Source: Neodiprion pinetum (taxonomy: Eukaryota > Arthropoda > Insecta > Hymenoptera > Diprionidae). Taken from it: a DNA stretch of 64,000 nt. The notes under the pieces are model-generated. The model did not search any database. It had not been told where the DNA came from and worked only from the letters and a program-made list of their open reading frames with translations. Positions within the stretch are counted from its first letter, which is position 1; every line of letters starts with the position of its first letter. Below, piece after piece: positions 36,045 to 47,700 of this stretch. A program made the translations under genes and the position numbers. The stretch covers positions 13,828,782 through 13,892,781 of the forward strand of contig NC_060233.1 in assembly GCF_021155775.2 (NCBI RefSeq), read 5' to 3'.

Positions 36045-37075
36045 TGTGATTCAAATGACTAAAAATTTGATTGAACGCACCTCAATCGTTTTCGGTTGTT
36101 CTTTGTTTTCAGGTTGTTCTAAATTCATGTTTTTTCGAGTCAAGAGTTCAATGATTGAGGCAGGTAATGAAATTTGTGTTGTTTCAAATATATTTTGCAT
36201 TGACTGAACATTAGAGTTATTCAAGTGCACAACAATATGTATTCTTCGAATGATATCAATTACAATTCCGTTGACACAAAATTTTGAGGAATGTATTTGA
36301 TATTTAATGGGTTACATTCCGCAAACCTGTTGTTGAAGATTAAATTGAACATGTTTCAAAGTGTTTGTTTGTTTGTCGGCACCTTGGTATTATGCTTTGT
36401 TCGTTTGTAACAGGTCTGATGATAAACTTAAATCCTAAGTTGTTCGTGTCTGATATTCCTAGCCGACTACCCGGTTTCATAACTATCTCTGAAGCTATTT
36501 CTTTAGCGAGAGAGTTTACCGCCTGGTGGCTGTTTATAGTACCATATACTGAGGTTGACGATAAATATATTCTCTACTTGTTTCGAATCATCCGGTGTTT
36601 TTTTTTTTTTTTTTTTTACCTCGTAAACAAATTAGTGCAATTGATTCAACCAGTTACGCCAAACAAGCTCCGGTTAAATCAACAAAGTATGGCATTCAAT
36701 CGATGTAAATTTTGTGTTGGCTAGATTCACGTACCAACTTATCTTATTTGAAATACCTGATTGTTTCTCTCAACGAACATGCTATTTGGAGGAACAATAC
36801 GTCAACTAGAAATGAAATGATATGTGGTTGATTCAATTTCGGAAACACATGAAAAAGTTCACTCGAATCAGTAGCTCACTCGATCGCGACAAGAAAGGTT
36901 TTTGTTGAATCAAGGAATTCGCTTGACTAAATCATTTTGGCAAACTAACTAAATCGAAATTGTTGAATTGAAGTCATCGTATTTGGAGCAAATAAGGAAT
37001 ACTAGATTGGTAGTGAATGGACTCTAACAAAATCTATTTTCTTGATTAAAAAATTCATTTCCCTTCGTGTATACA
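36045..37075 (+). repeat. interspersed repeat, copy B
   Basis: Second copy of the segment at 10,225-11,140, in direct orientation about 25.8 kb away. A 119-codon frame inside it (36,365-36,724) is closed by stops in copy A, contains a long Phe run from a T-tract, and is not conserved as protein, so I do not call it a gene. Borders are approximate. Confidence 0.75.
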
Positions 37076-37079
37076 CATA

Positions 37080-39590
37080 CCTTATAGCGAGGCTCTGGTA
37101 TCAACCTCGCAGAGAGTACGTGGTTTCCGATTACGCTACAAATGCATGATCGTGTAGGTCTTACGTCATTTTCATATTAGTGATAATCTACCAGCTAATC
37201 CCCATCCCACATGAGACTGATAATCAATAATAATAACAATCACATCAGCCCAGTACCTCATTGTCTTGTAAGGCACACTATCTTCGGATACTGTATTCGG
37301 ATAACGCCATCGAATAAGTTGGAAGCAATTTTTTCGCAGTCGTTAAATTTATTTCCCATGGTCAGGTTTTAGAAATCAAAGTCATTCGATTCCTTGAGTA
37401 ATTATTTTTTTGTTGATTCTTTCCACTTATCTATTTTTTCACTATTCCTTAATGGAATGGTCGATTTCGATTATCACTATTGCAAACAGTTTCGCTACAC
37501 ATACAGGTAATCATAATACCGATAATCTTTAGGTTTTAAAAATCCCCGTTATCTTTTCGTCCAATCCCTCTCGCAAGTGTAAATCGAGTCAAGCTGGCAA
37601 ATTACAATCGAGAGTAGAATTGAAGTATGCGTGTAATCTTGTCACGTACTGTGCTAGTATCTTTTAAACTCGTATGATTCCACAAATGTTGTAAAACAAA
37701 AGTTAATTAGTATAATACGTTCATCGGGTAATGCATTCTGGTTTATCGTTGTATTAAAGCAATCAATGGTAGATAAACAAATTGAGGAACCGAGCACTTG
37801 CGTCGAGTATCGATTGACTCTCATGGGGAAAACCCTTGGGTTACCTACATCCACACCGAGCTTAAAAGATAAGCTTTTCAAAAATCTTATCGCACTTGCC
37901 GATGCCGATACAAGATCATATTTATTAACAAACCTGTAGATTTCTGGTGTATTTGTCAAGAAAAGAACCAGAGCAATTGCATTTGCCTGAAGCAGCTAGT
38001 GAAGTTTTACACAATTTCGTTGTGGAATGTAATATGTAACAGTCTGGATCATTCGTTATACATTTCCTATCTAAACCCTTTATGCAAAATATACTTGTTT
38101 TTCCCGCAGCTATTTCAAGAAATAACTGTCACAGCACTTAGGCCGAAATTCACTTGTTTGTAAAATTTATACGAAACACGTTCAGTTGCGATGATGGATG
38201 GTAAACATTAGAATCAAATTTTATTAACATAAGTAGCATTAAATTAATTTACCAACACTTCCCATTTTTGCAATTTTAGCAAACTCAACTATTATATACA
38301 CCGAACGATTGTTTGCTTTGCTTGTATCAAATGGTCATTGCGCGTTTAAATTGCATGCAATTTGCAAAAATTTTGTTATCTGGATATCAATGAAATGGAA
38401 GCAATAAAACATATATTATATTACCTACGGCTCTATTGCGCAGAGATAACCTGTCGAGATTTCTCAGACGATTACCAGAAAGATTTTAGATGGCGTGGTA
38501 TTCCAATGAGACTTCCTATAACGATGAATTTTCGATGACACCTGCAAGTAATGATCGCATTGATCATAGATTTAAAAAAAAGTCTGATTCATGCATTTCT
38601 CGGTTCTTCTTATCATCGTCTTGAATACTAGGTGATAAATCAGTCCTAAATATTTATCGATAAGGTATAGTTAACGATCGCAGTCAGATTGTAGGGTGAC
38701 GACAGTCGATTTCGATATGATAAGATACAGACACGATTTGTTATTCTTTTCGCATGAACCTCAGCTCTTGAAATTTCAACGAAGCAATGATAAACGGTAC
38801 CGCCAGTTAACGTTAGAGAGAATTTCATGAAATCAGATAAAATGACATTGTCATTCTGAACTCATTATTTACACTTAGTTATCCTATCGTTTGATGAGCT
38901 ATGTGATTTTGTAATCATACGTACGAATTTAACTTGTTCGCTAAACGGAAGATGCAAGATAGTAAGAAAATGAAAATTTACTTGTTGATACGGAAGCTAG
39001 AACACTATCACTTCTGTAAAAGTTATCAGAATTTCACCTATAAGAGCCCTTGATAGGACGGAAAATGAATTGAAATTCCACTACTGTACAAGATTCAATT
39101 GAGATTCAACTGTTTAACCACCATCAGATTATTTTATAATGTTTGAAGATATGATTTATAAAAATATGCACATTTACGGTATTCGAAAACTTTTTTCCTG
39201 TAAAATTGGAAAAGAGTGGATTTTGTTTTCATAAAGAAACCAACCTTGCGTCGTCGCCAGTTAGAATCTCCTTGACTACGAAAGCAATGAAAAAGGCCTA
39301 GAGATTTACTACGCAAACTACTTGTAAAAATTCAATCGTAATTTATGTTAAAATTGGAACGCCGAGACGAAGAGTTCGCTGGCAACAAGTGGAGTGACTG
39401 CATCGTGAGGTGTAGCTGTATATTGAAGTCCGACTAAACCAACTGAATTTATTGCCAATTGAAGTTGTCACAAAGCACTTGGGATTTCCGCGAAATCCGC
39501 GAGATTAGGAGTTCTCCTTCCCTCATTTTCTTACAAAGGCCATCGATTCCGGAGATATGATAATCACTCATTACGTAGTGATAAGGTGTC
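37080..39590. other. gene-free stretch before the chitin-binding gene
   Basis: Nothing with coding character was found; the sequence is AT-rich with chance frames of at most about 100 codons. Confidence 0.4.
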
Positions 39591-39599
39591 TTCCGTTAT

Positions 39600-39607
39600 T
39601 ATAAAAG
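39600..39607 (+). promoter_or_regulatory. TATA box of the chitin-binding protein gene
   Basis: TATAAAAG, about 95 bases upstream of the ATG at 39695. A start site about 30 bases downstream would fall near 39,630 (ccatcatttc), leaving a short 5' leader. A TATA promoter fits a tissue-restricted secreted-matrix gene. Confidence 0.65.
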
Positions 39608-39694
39608 AGACCGTGCCTGTATCTCGACCATCATTTCCCGAGTTGAAGAGTGAAAATTGATTCGAGTATCAGTGCATAGTTCAGGATACTTACA

Positions 39695-41714
39695 ATGAGA
39701 GGTAGGTGCTTCGACAACGATATCTTAGTCACAGTACTTATGTATAAAAGACACCAATTTCACATGCAGTGTAGTGATTCGTCGAAATTCTAGTTGTTAA
39801 AAAAATCGGAAGAATCGGAGGATTTCAAATCATATTAATCCATCTAGTATTTTTCAAACTTTACAACTTCATCGTTATTCCATCATTGAAAATTTTGTAA
39901 CATTTATTTTCGTCCATGAATTCAAGTGGTTTTTAATTAGTGATAATTCAATTTTTGCAGCAACAAGCCTTTTGGCCGCAGTACTGTTGGCCGCAGTAGC
40001 TGTCACTTCAGCCAACGCAGAAGACGAGTCAACAATTTGGACAGAATGTCCGGATACTGATCCGGTTAATGCCACAATTCACGTGCCCCACGAATCTGAT
40101 TGTTCGCTCTTTTACTCCTGTAGAAATGGAGAGCGAACGTTAATGCAATGCCCTGTAAGCAATAAAGTCGGAGGCAAGCTTCACTTTGATGCGGTTAGAC
40201 AAATTTGCGTATGGCCAGAAGAGTCTAATTGTCGAATTTCTGAGGACGTCAATATTGTAACAACCGAAGCTGCTACAGAGATCCCTGAAGTGACTACACT
40301 AGCTCCGGAAGAACCTATAATTACTACAGATGCCCCTGAAGAATGGATAACCACACCGGCTCCTGAAGAACCTGTTATTACTACAGAAGCTCCTGAAGAT
40401 GACGAAGTTTCAGAAAGCGAAGAAAGTGAATCGTCACCACCAACGGAATGTCCTGAGGATAACGAAGGTGAAGCGGTTCATATTGCCCATGAATCCGACT
40501 GTGGTCTATTCTACAAGTGTAACTTTGGAGAGAAGGTGTTGCAGCAGTGTCCAACTGGTCTAGCATTCAATGCCGCTGAACAAGTATGCGATTGGCCCTG
40601 GTCAGCTGGATGCGAAGTACAGAGCGAGGCAGCTTCTGAAAGTTCTGGTACAACCGCAAGCAATGAAGACAGCAACGAGGATGACGAAAGTGAGGAAATC
40701 GATGAGGATACAAGTTCTGAGGATTCAAGTGCACCTCCGACAGAAAGCGAGTCCGACGAGACGGACGGTTCCGATTCCACCACTACAGAGGCAGAGGTGA
40801 TAATACCAACAGAATGTCCGGAGAATAACGAAGGAGACGCAGTACACATCGCCCATCCCTCAAATTGCAGCCTATTCTACAAGTGTAACCATGGGGAGAA
40901 GGTGACACAGGCGTGCCCGAGTGGTCTTGCATTTAATCCCGTTTTACAAGTTTGCGACTGGCCCTGGTCAGCTGGATGCGTAGCACAAAGCGAGGAAGAT
41001 TCTGAAAGTTCCGGTACAACTGAAAGCCATGAAGACAGTGACGAGGATGACGAAGGTGACGAAACCGATGAGGAGGAATCGACCGATTCTAGTTCTGAGG
41101 ATTCAAGTGCAGTTTCGACGGAAAGCGACTCTGACGAGACCGACGGTTCCGGTTCCGCCACTACAGAGGCAGAGGTGATAATACCAACGGAATGCCCCGA
41201 AAATAACGAAGGTGATGCAGTTCACATCGCTCACGAATCTAACTGCGGTGTATTCTACAAATGCAACCATGGGGAGAAAGTGCTGTGGAGCTGCCCGAGT
41301 GGTCTTGCATTCAATCCCATTTTACAAGTTTGCGATTGGCCCGAAGCCGTTGGATGTACATTGGAAGAATCAGAAGAAGTTGAGAGCTCCACCAGCTCTT
41401 CTACCGAAGATGAGAACGACGACTCTGACGAATCTAGCATAACTGAAGTTCCTAGCATCACAGAAGAAGCTGCTACCACAGAAGAAGTGATTATACCAAC
41501 GGAATGCCCTGAGAGTAATGGAAGTGATGCGGTTCACATTGCGCACCCATCTGACTGTAACCGTTTCTATCTATGTAATCACGGAAGTAAAGTTGAAATG
41601 ACGTGTGCACCTGGACTGGAATTCAATCCCGTGGAACAAGTTTGCGATTGGCCTGCAAATGCAGGCTGTGTTGCCACTGAAGATACCACATTAGATGAGT
41701 CCGTTAGTCGTTAA
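39695..41714 (+). CDS. secreted protein with five peritrophin-A (CBM14) chitin-binding domains
   Basis: Two coding exons: 39695-39701 (ATG AGA G, then gtaggt) and 39961-41714, giving 586 residues. The join makes a clean signal peptide (MRATSLLAAVLLAAVAV..SANA, cut near residue 22). Five six-cysteine CBM14/ChtBD2 domains follow, at about residues 32-93, 166-220, 288-342, 414-468 and 518-572. Domains 2-5 share HIAH..(D/N)C..FY.CN.G.KV and Q.VCDWP. Linkers are Ser/Glu/Asp/Thr-rich and probably O-glycosylated. Such proteins bind chitin in the gut peritrophic matrix or cuticle. The second to fourth units are near-identical tandem copies, so the gene grew by internal duplication. It is convergent with the NPF gene, 0.7 kb apart. 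The exact orthologue name cannot be assigned. Confidence 0.92.
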
Positions 41715-41889
41715 CTCTATCGAAACTGACCCAGCGTCTACAAGTTTCCCGATGTAAATAAGTACTGTCGTCAGAATGTTAGTATCACTACCTAGGAAGA
41801 TGGAAACAACAAAAATGCACGACTCATATCGCTCTGTACTATTCATACAATTTGTGAGCAATTTGTATGATATGCTAATAACTAAATTC

Positions 41890-41895
41890 AATAAA
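41890..41895 (+). terminator. polyadenylation signal of the chitin-binding protein gene
   Basis: AATAAA 176 bases after the stop codon. A second AATAAA near 42,004 is an alternative. Confidence 0.6.
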
Positions 41896-42139
41896 TTAAC
41901 CCTATCATGAATGATGAATGACTTCAACTTAGTATTTATTTGTACTTCAACAGAAATGAATAGTTAATATTTTCTAATGTATGACTGTATTTAACAAAAA
42001 AAAATAAAAATAAACTTTTATAATTGAGGTAAAATTATATTACTGGCTGGCGTCGTTGTTAAAACTTGTTACAAAAATGGAAGATGAGTTAGTCCTAACT
42101 GATTTTGGTGAATAAACCATGAAACGGATGCTCATCTTG

Positions 42140-42145
42140 TTTATT
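42140..42145 (-). terminator. polyadenylation signal of the NPF gene
   Basis: AATAAA on the minus strand (TTTATT as printed), about 265 bases beyond the NPF stop codon. It would place the 3' ends of the two convergent genes about 200 bases apart. Confidence 0.5.
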
Positions 42146-42409
42146 TTACATCTTATTTAGTAAGTATATATTATAATACGTATATTATTTCAATACAGAT
42201 TTCAGCGAGACAGCTCTTTCATAAAAGCAGGAAAGTAAGATTGATTTTTCTTCTGTTCTAAAAGAGTCAAGACTAGATTAGTAGAAATGGAAGTGGGCTG
42301 TGACTTCAAGACGGACGTAAAATTTACAGAATTTATGACCAGCCTCGATAATTCAACTATGTCAACAGTTTGCTTAAATTGAACAACAGATTTTGTCCTT
42401 ATAGGGTCA

Positions 42410-42996
42410 CTACTGTAATTCATCGTAGTATTTGGCCATTGCGTCGTATAAATAGGATAGTTGTGATCCGCCATGTTGAAATTGTCTGGGCTCAAGCTGC
42501 TGTGGTTCTTGCAGTTCGGTCTGAATTCCTTTTTGCGATCCATGCTTAGAAAGATTTTCCATCTCATGTTGCAGTTTTTGCTCTAATTTTTGTTGCCGGA
42601 GAGCAAAACCTCCGGCCGATGACGGAGGTACTCGCATGATGTCCCATGGATTTTCGGTGGCTGGAAAAATTTGCGCCCGCTTCCCGTATCTGGGAACATG
42701 CGATAAAAATACGTTTTTAATCATAACATGTCCCGGAAATTCGTTGAGTAGGATTTAATTAACTTCTATTAGTGATAATCCGAAGTTGATACAAACCTGG
42801 CCTTTCCATTCAGAGAATAATAGTCCTTCACCAGGTCAAGATATCTTCGTAGTTCATCGGCACTCGTAAATACTTTGGGCCTGGTTGGTCGTGCCATTGG
42901 GTCAGGCTCACCGTGGACAGAGAGTGGGTACAAAGCGACCAGTATTAGCAGGCCCGAAAGTAAGCTCAATGTAACTGGCATTTTCTGTTCAACCAT
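42410..42996 (-). CDS. NPF: neuropeptide F precursor
   Basis: Two coding exons, 42996-42797 and 42689-42410, join in frame (AG|gtttgt ... cccag|A) to 159 residues. Residues 1-29 are a signal peptide (SLLSGLLILVALYPLSVHG). The mature peptide is residues 30-68: it starts EPDPMARPTRPKVFTSADEL, continues through RRYLDLVKDYY, and ends SLNGKARY. G69 is the amide donor and KR (70-71) the cleavage site. The MARPTRP block and tyrosine-amide end match hymenopteran NPF as I remember the honeybee peptide; flies end in RPRF-amide. NPF is the long invertebrate relative of neuropeptide Y, acting through a G-protein-coupled receptor in feeding and state control. The intron lies inside the Arg codon before the terminal Tyr, the position I recall for NPY/NPF genes. 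The 88-residue tail (AQIFPATENPWDIMRVPP...) has no further dibasic site. A 3' splice site at 43009-43010 suggests an upstream 5' UTR exon. Confidence 0.93.
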
Positions 42997-43382
42997 GTTG
43001 ATCCGAATCTAGAAACATAAAATGACATTGAATTCGGTTATTGTCAGTCATACAGACAATAAGTGATTGTATTTCAATAATTTCAAATTTCGATAGGGTC
43101 CCAGCTTGTGAACTCGCCTAGCGAACCCTATTACGTGCTCGTAATCTAACACACCTTTGAACGCCAGAGGGAGAATTATTAGTCAGAGGCTATTGACCAG
43201 CAAAGCCGGCGTTATAGAAATTAATCCAAGCTCCATTAGTCTTTGTGAAATATGTTCGGGGTGCAGAGACTAAAATTGGTATTTGCGGACAGACGAACAG
43301 AAAAATGGTTAAATTCGTCAAACTATAATGCTTTTACTGATTGAGCCGCTGGTTATCATTTTTGTAACTTTTGAAGTCAAAT

Positions 43383-43411
43383 ATTTGAATTTGAATTTGA
43401 ATTTGAATTTG
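43383..43411. repeat. (TTTGAA)n microsatellite
   Basis: Between four and five head-to-tail copies of TTTGAA, directly visible. Confidence 0.85.
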
Positions 43412-44694
43412 GTGCACAAATTAAAATAGCTGGTTATCAGAATTAAAAAAAAAAAAAAATCTTCTGAATTTTTAAACCTCAGGAAATACTATTGCATGAA
43501 AAATCAAAACCCAGAACTTTGGTTTTAGCCCGCGTTCAAACGACCGGTGATGAAGGTATTGAAATTTCATGGATTCTGTAGAATCAAACATTTAACCACA
43601 CCAAAAAACTGTTATTCTCATTCCCAGTATTGTCGTATAATATTGCCTACTAATTACGGCCCCGAAATGTTTAGTAAATATTTAACCACAGTGCGATTAT
43701 AAGTGGTAAATCTTCTGAGAGTAATAAAACCATAGAATATCTTGTTCAAGTAAGAATATTCATAGCGCCTATTTCAGAGTGAAATAGACTAAGTTTTGGT
43801 ATAATATGTTAACGATAAGTTTAAAAATCATATTTTTGCGGTAGGGGACGAGAAATATTTCTGCAACCGCTGTTGTCGAATCTGACTTCCACATTGTCTC
43901 ACCATTCAACTACCTGGGCTCGATCAAAACCTCAACATTGACCCTTAGACATCCACTGACGGAAGTTCCGGACGAATGGTCCGCCGCCAGAGAAAGTCTG
44001 GCAGTACAGTCTGTGATGGATTGGTTCTTTTGTGTGTACCAAGGTGCAGAGTGACGATATTGCGAATTTAAACTACGAGTCACTGCCCCTGCTCCTGAGG
44101 TTGTGTAGTTCAGTGCTAGGCTGAATGGTCCGTTTTCGAAGCAATGTCGATAGGTTATTGAGGTCTTTGTCAGAAGGGTTTTAAAGTGTGTATACAGATT
44201 TCACACAGTGTCCTATGTACTTAAGAACCATAGTTGATGGAGGAAGTTTCTCAAAACTGGTCAGCTTGCTAACAGATCGATCGGTTTTGGCATGTCATTA
44301 TGGTCCCTTTTTCTTGTTTCTTTCACTACCTCTTTCTCACGCCCCGAAAATACGGTATTAAATGATATTATCAATTCGAGTACACGGTCAATATCTTAAT
44401 CTATCCACTTTCGTTAACTAACAATAAGATAACAATTAAAAACCACACGCTTTCCGGATGAGCGGCCATCGATAACACGGTGCGATAAAATTTTAATAAC
44501 TTTCTTCAAGGCTAAAACTAACGATTATTTACCCTCAAATAACTATATCATTTGATGAAAATATTGAAATAAGCCCGGTGGAGATATTAATACAGATGTT
44601 TGTCACCCGCAGCCAAGTATACAGTTAGATTTACGATTTCGATCGCTTGATTCCAATTTCAAGTTTATGAATAGCAGAATTGTAGGTAACGCTG

Positions 44695-44721
44695 GGGGTG
44701 TTTAATCCATTTAAACACCCC
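44695..44721. other. perfect 11-bp inverted repeat
   Basis: GGGGTGTTTAA, a five-base loop (tccat), then TTAAACACCCC: a perfect stem in either strand's transcript. No gene is attached; it may be a chance hairpin or a regulatory palindrome. Confidence 0.5.
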
Positions 44722-47700
44722 GATGGGCTTACCAGTATAATAGGAAACTGTGAATTATTTGGTATTTCAGATCCCCAGAGTACGTTCTACCTTCCAGTTG
44801 GAATACGTGTCTTCGGTAAGACTAGCACCCGCCCCAGAGCGACTCACCTACCAAATGAACTCACGTGATACGACCTTCGCTGTGTAAGTAAGCATTAAAT
44901 GAAAATCTCGCTCATTGTCTGGCAACATTGTCTATTCCAAGTAAACGCCTCCGAGGTAAGACGCTATCATTTATTAGTCGATTCATTTCACCAAAGTTCA
45001 TTTCAGTCTCGATGCAAGCTCAACGTTTGATTCTTATAGCACGAAAGGTCTGTCATATGTTAGAATTAAATGTGTCAATACGTTCATATTGACCGTAGTT
45101 AATAGTCAATGAAAAGTACCTAGTTACGCGTTTCAAGTTTTGTTAGTATAATTTATGAATCAAGCGTGTATAAGAATATGCTATTTCGTTTAACTCTTTC
45201 AATCATAGTGGGATGCTCAGCGTTCTAGCCTCGTCACAGTTTACAACTTCAAATGATCTTTGATACTTCTTATAACCCCAAAAACCCTCCAATAACAAGT
45301 TTCGACCATAATCATCGAATTTTGATAGGTTTTTCGATTTTACATTCGCCATATTGGATCCGCCGTCTTGGATTTATAAATTATTAAATTCTGAGTTCAG
45401 ATTCGTGATGAGCGAAAAAACCTGCGAGTAACAAAATTCCGGCCAAAACATTGAGTTGAAAAATGTGTGACTGAACGGGTAAAATAGCATGATTTCCTCA
45501 AGACTGTTTATTCATTTTACTGGTGGGCGTGGTGTAAATTGTTTTCGAGAAAGTTCTAGCATCTTTTGTGTATTAACGACGGAATTGTCACTGAATTTTA
45601 ATATCAATGATCTCATATTGCGACGAAACGATAAGCTTTTGACTGTCTCCTTATCTCCCAAAAAGATACTATCTTGAAGGTTAAGATTATCATTTGACGT
45701 ATTTTTCCGCAAGTGTACAGGTTTACTCGCGAATTACTCATCACATATTCGCACGTTCCGTCTTCCGCGCTCTATCAATCTTCGGCCTAATGATCGCTTA
45801 AGATAAAACGGTACACCTTTGATGTATTGTTCCAGGTTTAATCGATCCCAAGTCACACTCTGATCAGCATCAAAGCAAATTCAAATAAATACAAGAAATA
45901 CAGTTAAACACTATAATTACACTCTGGAAATTATCTCGCTCTGTACATTTTATGTAGACTGGAAAAAAATGTGTCACCGTGAGTTACCATTTAAACTTTA
46001 CGTATCGATATAACGCAGTTAACTTGCCACAATTCAGCTCATTTTCAGTTTGAATTTAACATTAAATTAAGTTGGGTTCAATTTGATAGAACAAGTGGAT
46101 CATTTGTAACATATTTTTTTGCAATAGGTATGTCTTTCTATTCATAGCAAGAACCCTTTTCATACGTGACTAAGCAAACATCGCTTGCGTCTGTTGGGCT
46201 CGTAACGCGGCCGATTAAATCAAATGTATCGGATGCACATCGATCATTTTTTTTTTAATCAGCATCTGACACAGCTTAATTCGCAATTCGAGGTCAAATT
46301 CCATTAAATTTAATTACTGTGGTTTCGAATTATGCGCAGTTGAAGTTACATTATTAATTTTTAACGGCCTATTCAGACTGTAATAAATAGAATCAATCAC
46401 CAGTTACAAGTAAGTCTTTTTTTTATGTATGGAGTGTTCTAATTCTGTTTTTGTGAGTGAATATGAGAGGATATTATGTGTTGTGAGTGGAAAAAAAATA
46501 CACGCATCTTATACTTTATTGACTAATTTACTTGGCTAATATGATTTAATTTAAGACGAAGAAAGTAGTTGAAGAAGACGCAATTACAATCAAATCCAGC
46601 GTTAAAATCATACGCTTGTCCGAATATCTATACATATGTGTAATATGAACGACGTTCGTCGAACTTTTCGTCGGAAGCACTGGTGACTAACTTTCGACAC
46701 CGCAGAGATTTCGTACTTCTGATATATTGGCCTCACATGAACGTTTATCTTGCGAGACTAGATCTAAATCCGAGAAAACTATGCGGAAAGTTACAGCCGC
46801 CGCCGAACTGCACGAGCGGACAATATATCATTATCGTTCCGATTTAGATTGCGGATTTTACTTCGTTATTATCGTTTACACATATCGCCTGTTGGGCTTA
46901 CATCAGATTATTCTCTCAAACTAACGCCAAGTCTTAAGGAGAACTTTCTCTATGACCCTAGAGCTGATCAACATCGCTGATAGGGAATTTCGAGTACGCC
47001 GATAACGTGGCATAGAGAGTTGCTGAATTTATTCTTCGGAATCCTTTATAAATAAACGTTGCGGTTTATTGAAGCCAATAAAACGTCGTAGCATTGATAA
47101 TACAACAATGAACGATTCAATCATTATCTGAACATTCAAATTCCGTGAACGCATTTGTTATTTTGCGTTTTTCAACTTTCCTACTGCAGGGTTATCATGG
47201 CGTGGGTGCCTATACTTATGCGAAATTGAGATAACGTCAATTTGTCTTCTATCATTCATTTCTGTACCTGCATGCGACAAGTGGAATGAGGGACTTCACC
47301 AGTTAACATCGAAACCGATAAATTTGCTGCCTCAGAGTTTATTCGGCTCAAAATTGTCATGACTCATTAGACTGCAGTGTAACGTGATATGGATAATCGT
47401 AAATACGTAGAGAGAATAATTAAAATCTAAAAAAAAACCTGTGCAACAAGCTATGGCGATCGCGCAGGTTAAGCAGACTCGACCAAAAACCGGGTTAATA
47501 AATATTTTGTAAGCAACATTTGTTGAATCTGGTCCCAGAATACGAAATTTTCAAACCATACGATAGATTTTGTGACTGTACAGTTTCGCATCGCCGTTAC
47601 TTTTGTACGTTATTCGTAACTTTGCGTACAGAATAAGTAATTAATTAATTTTCATGAGTTGCTGATACTTGACCAAATCTCTTTAATAACCCCTGTATGA

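Noticed and set aside
36365..36724. 119-codon plus-strand frame starting within the interspersed repeat.
   Set aside because: The corresponding part of the other repeat copy is broken by stops, and the frame includes a Phe run encoded by a T-tract. It is not conserved as protein.
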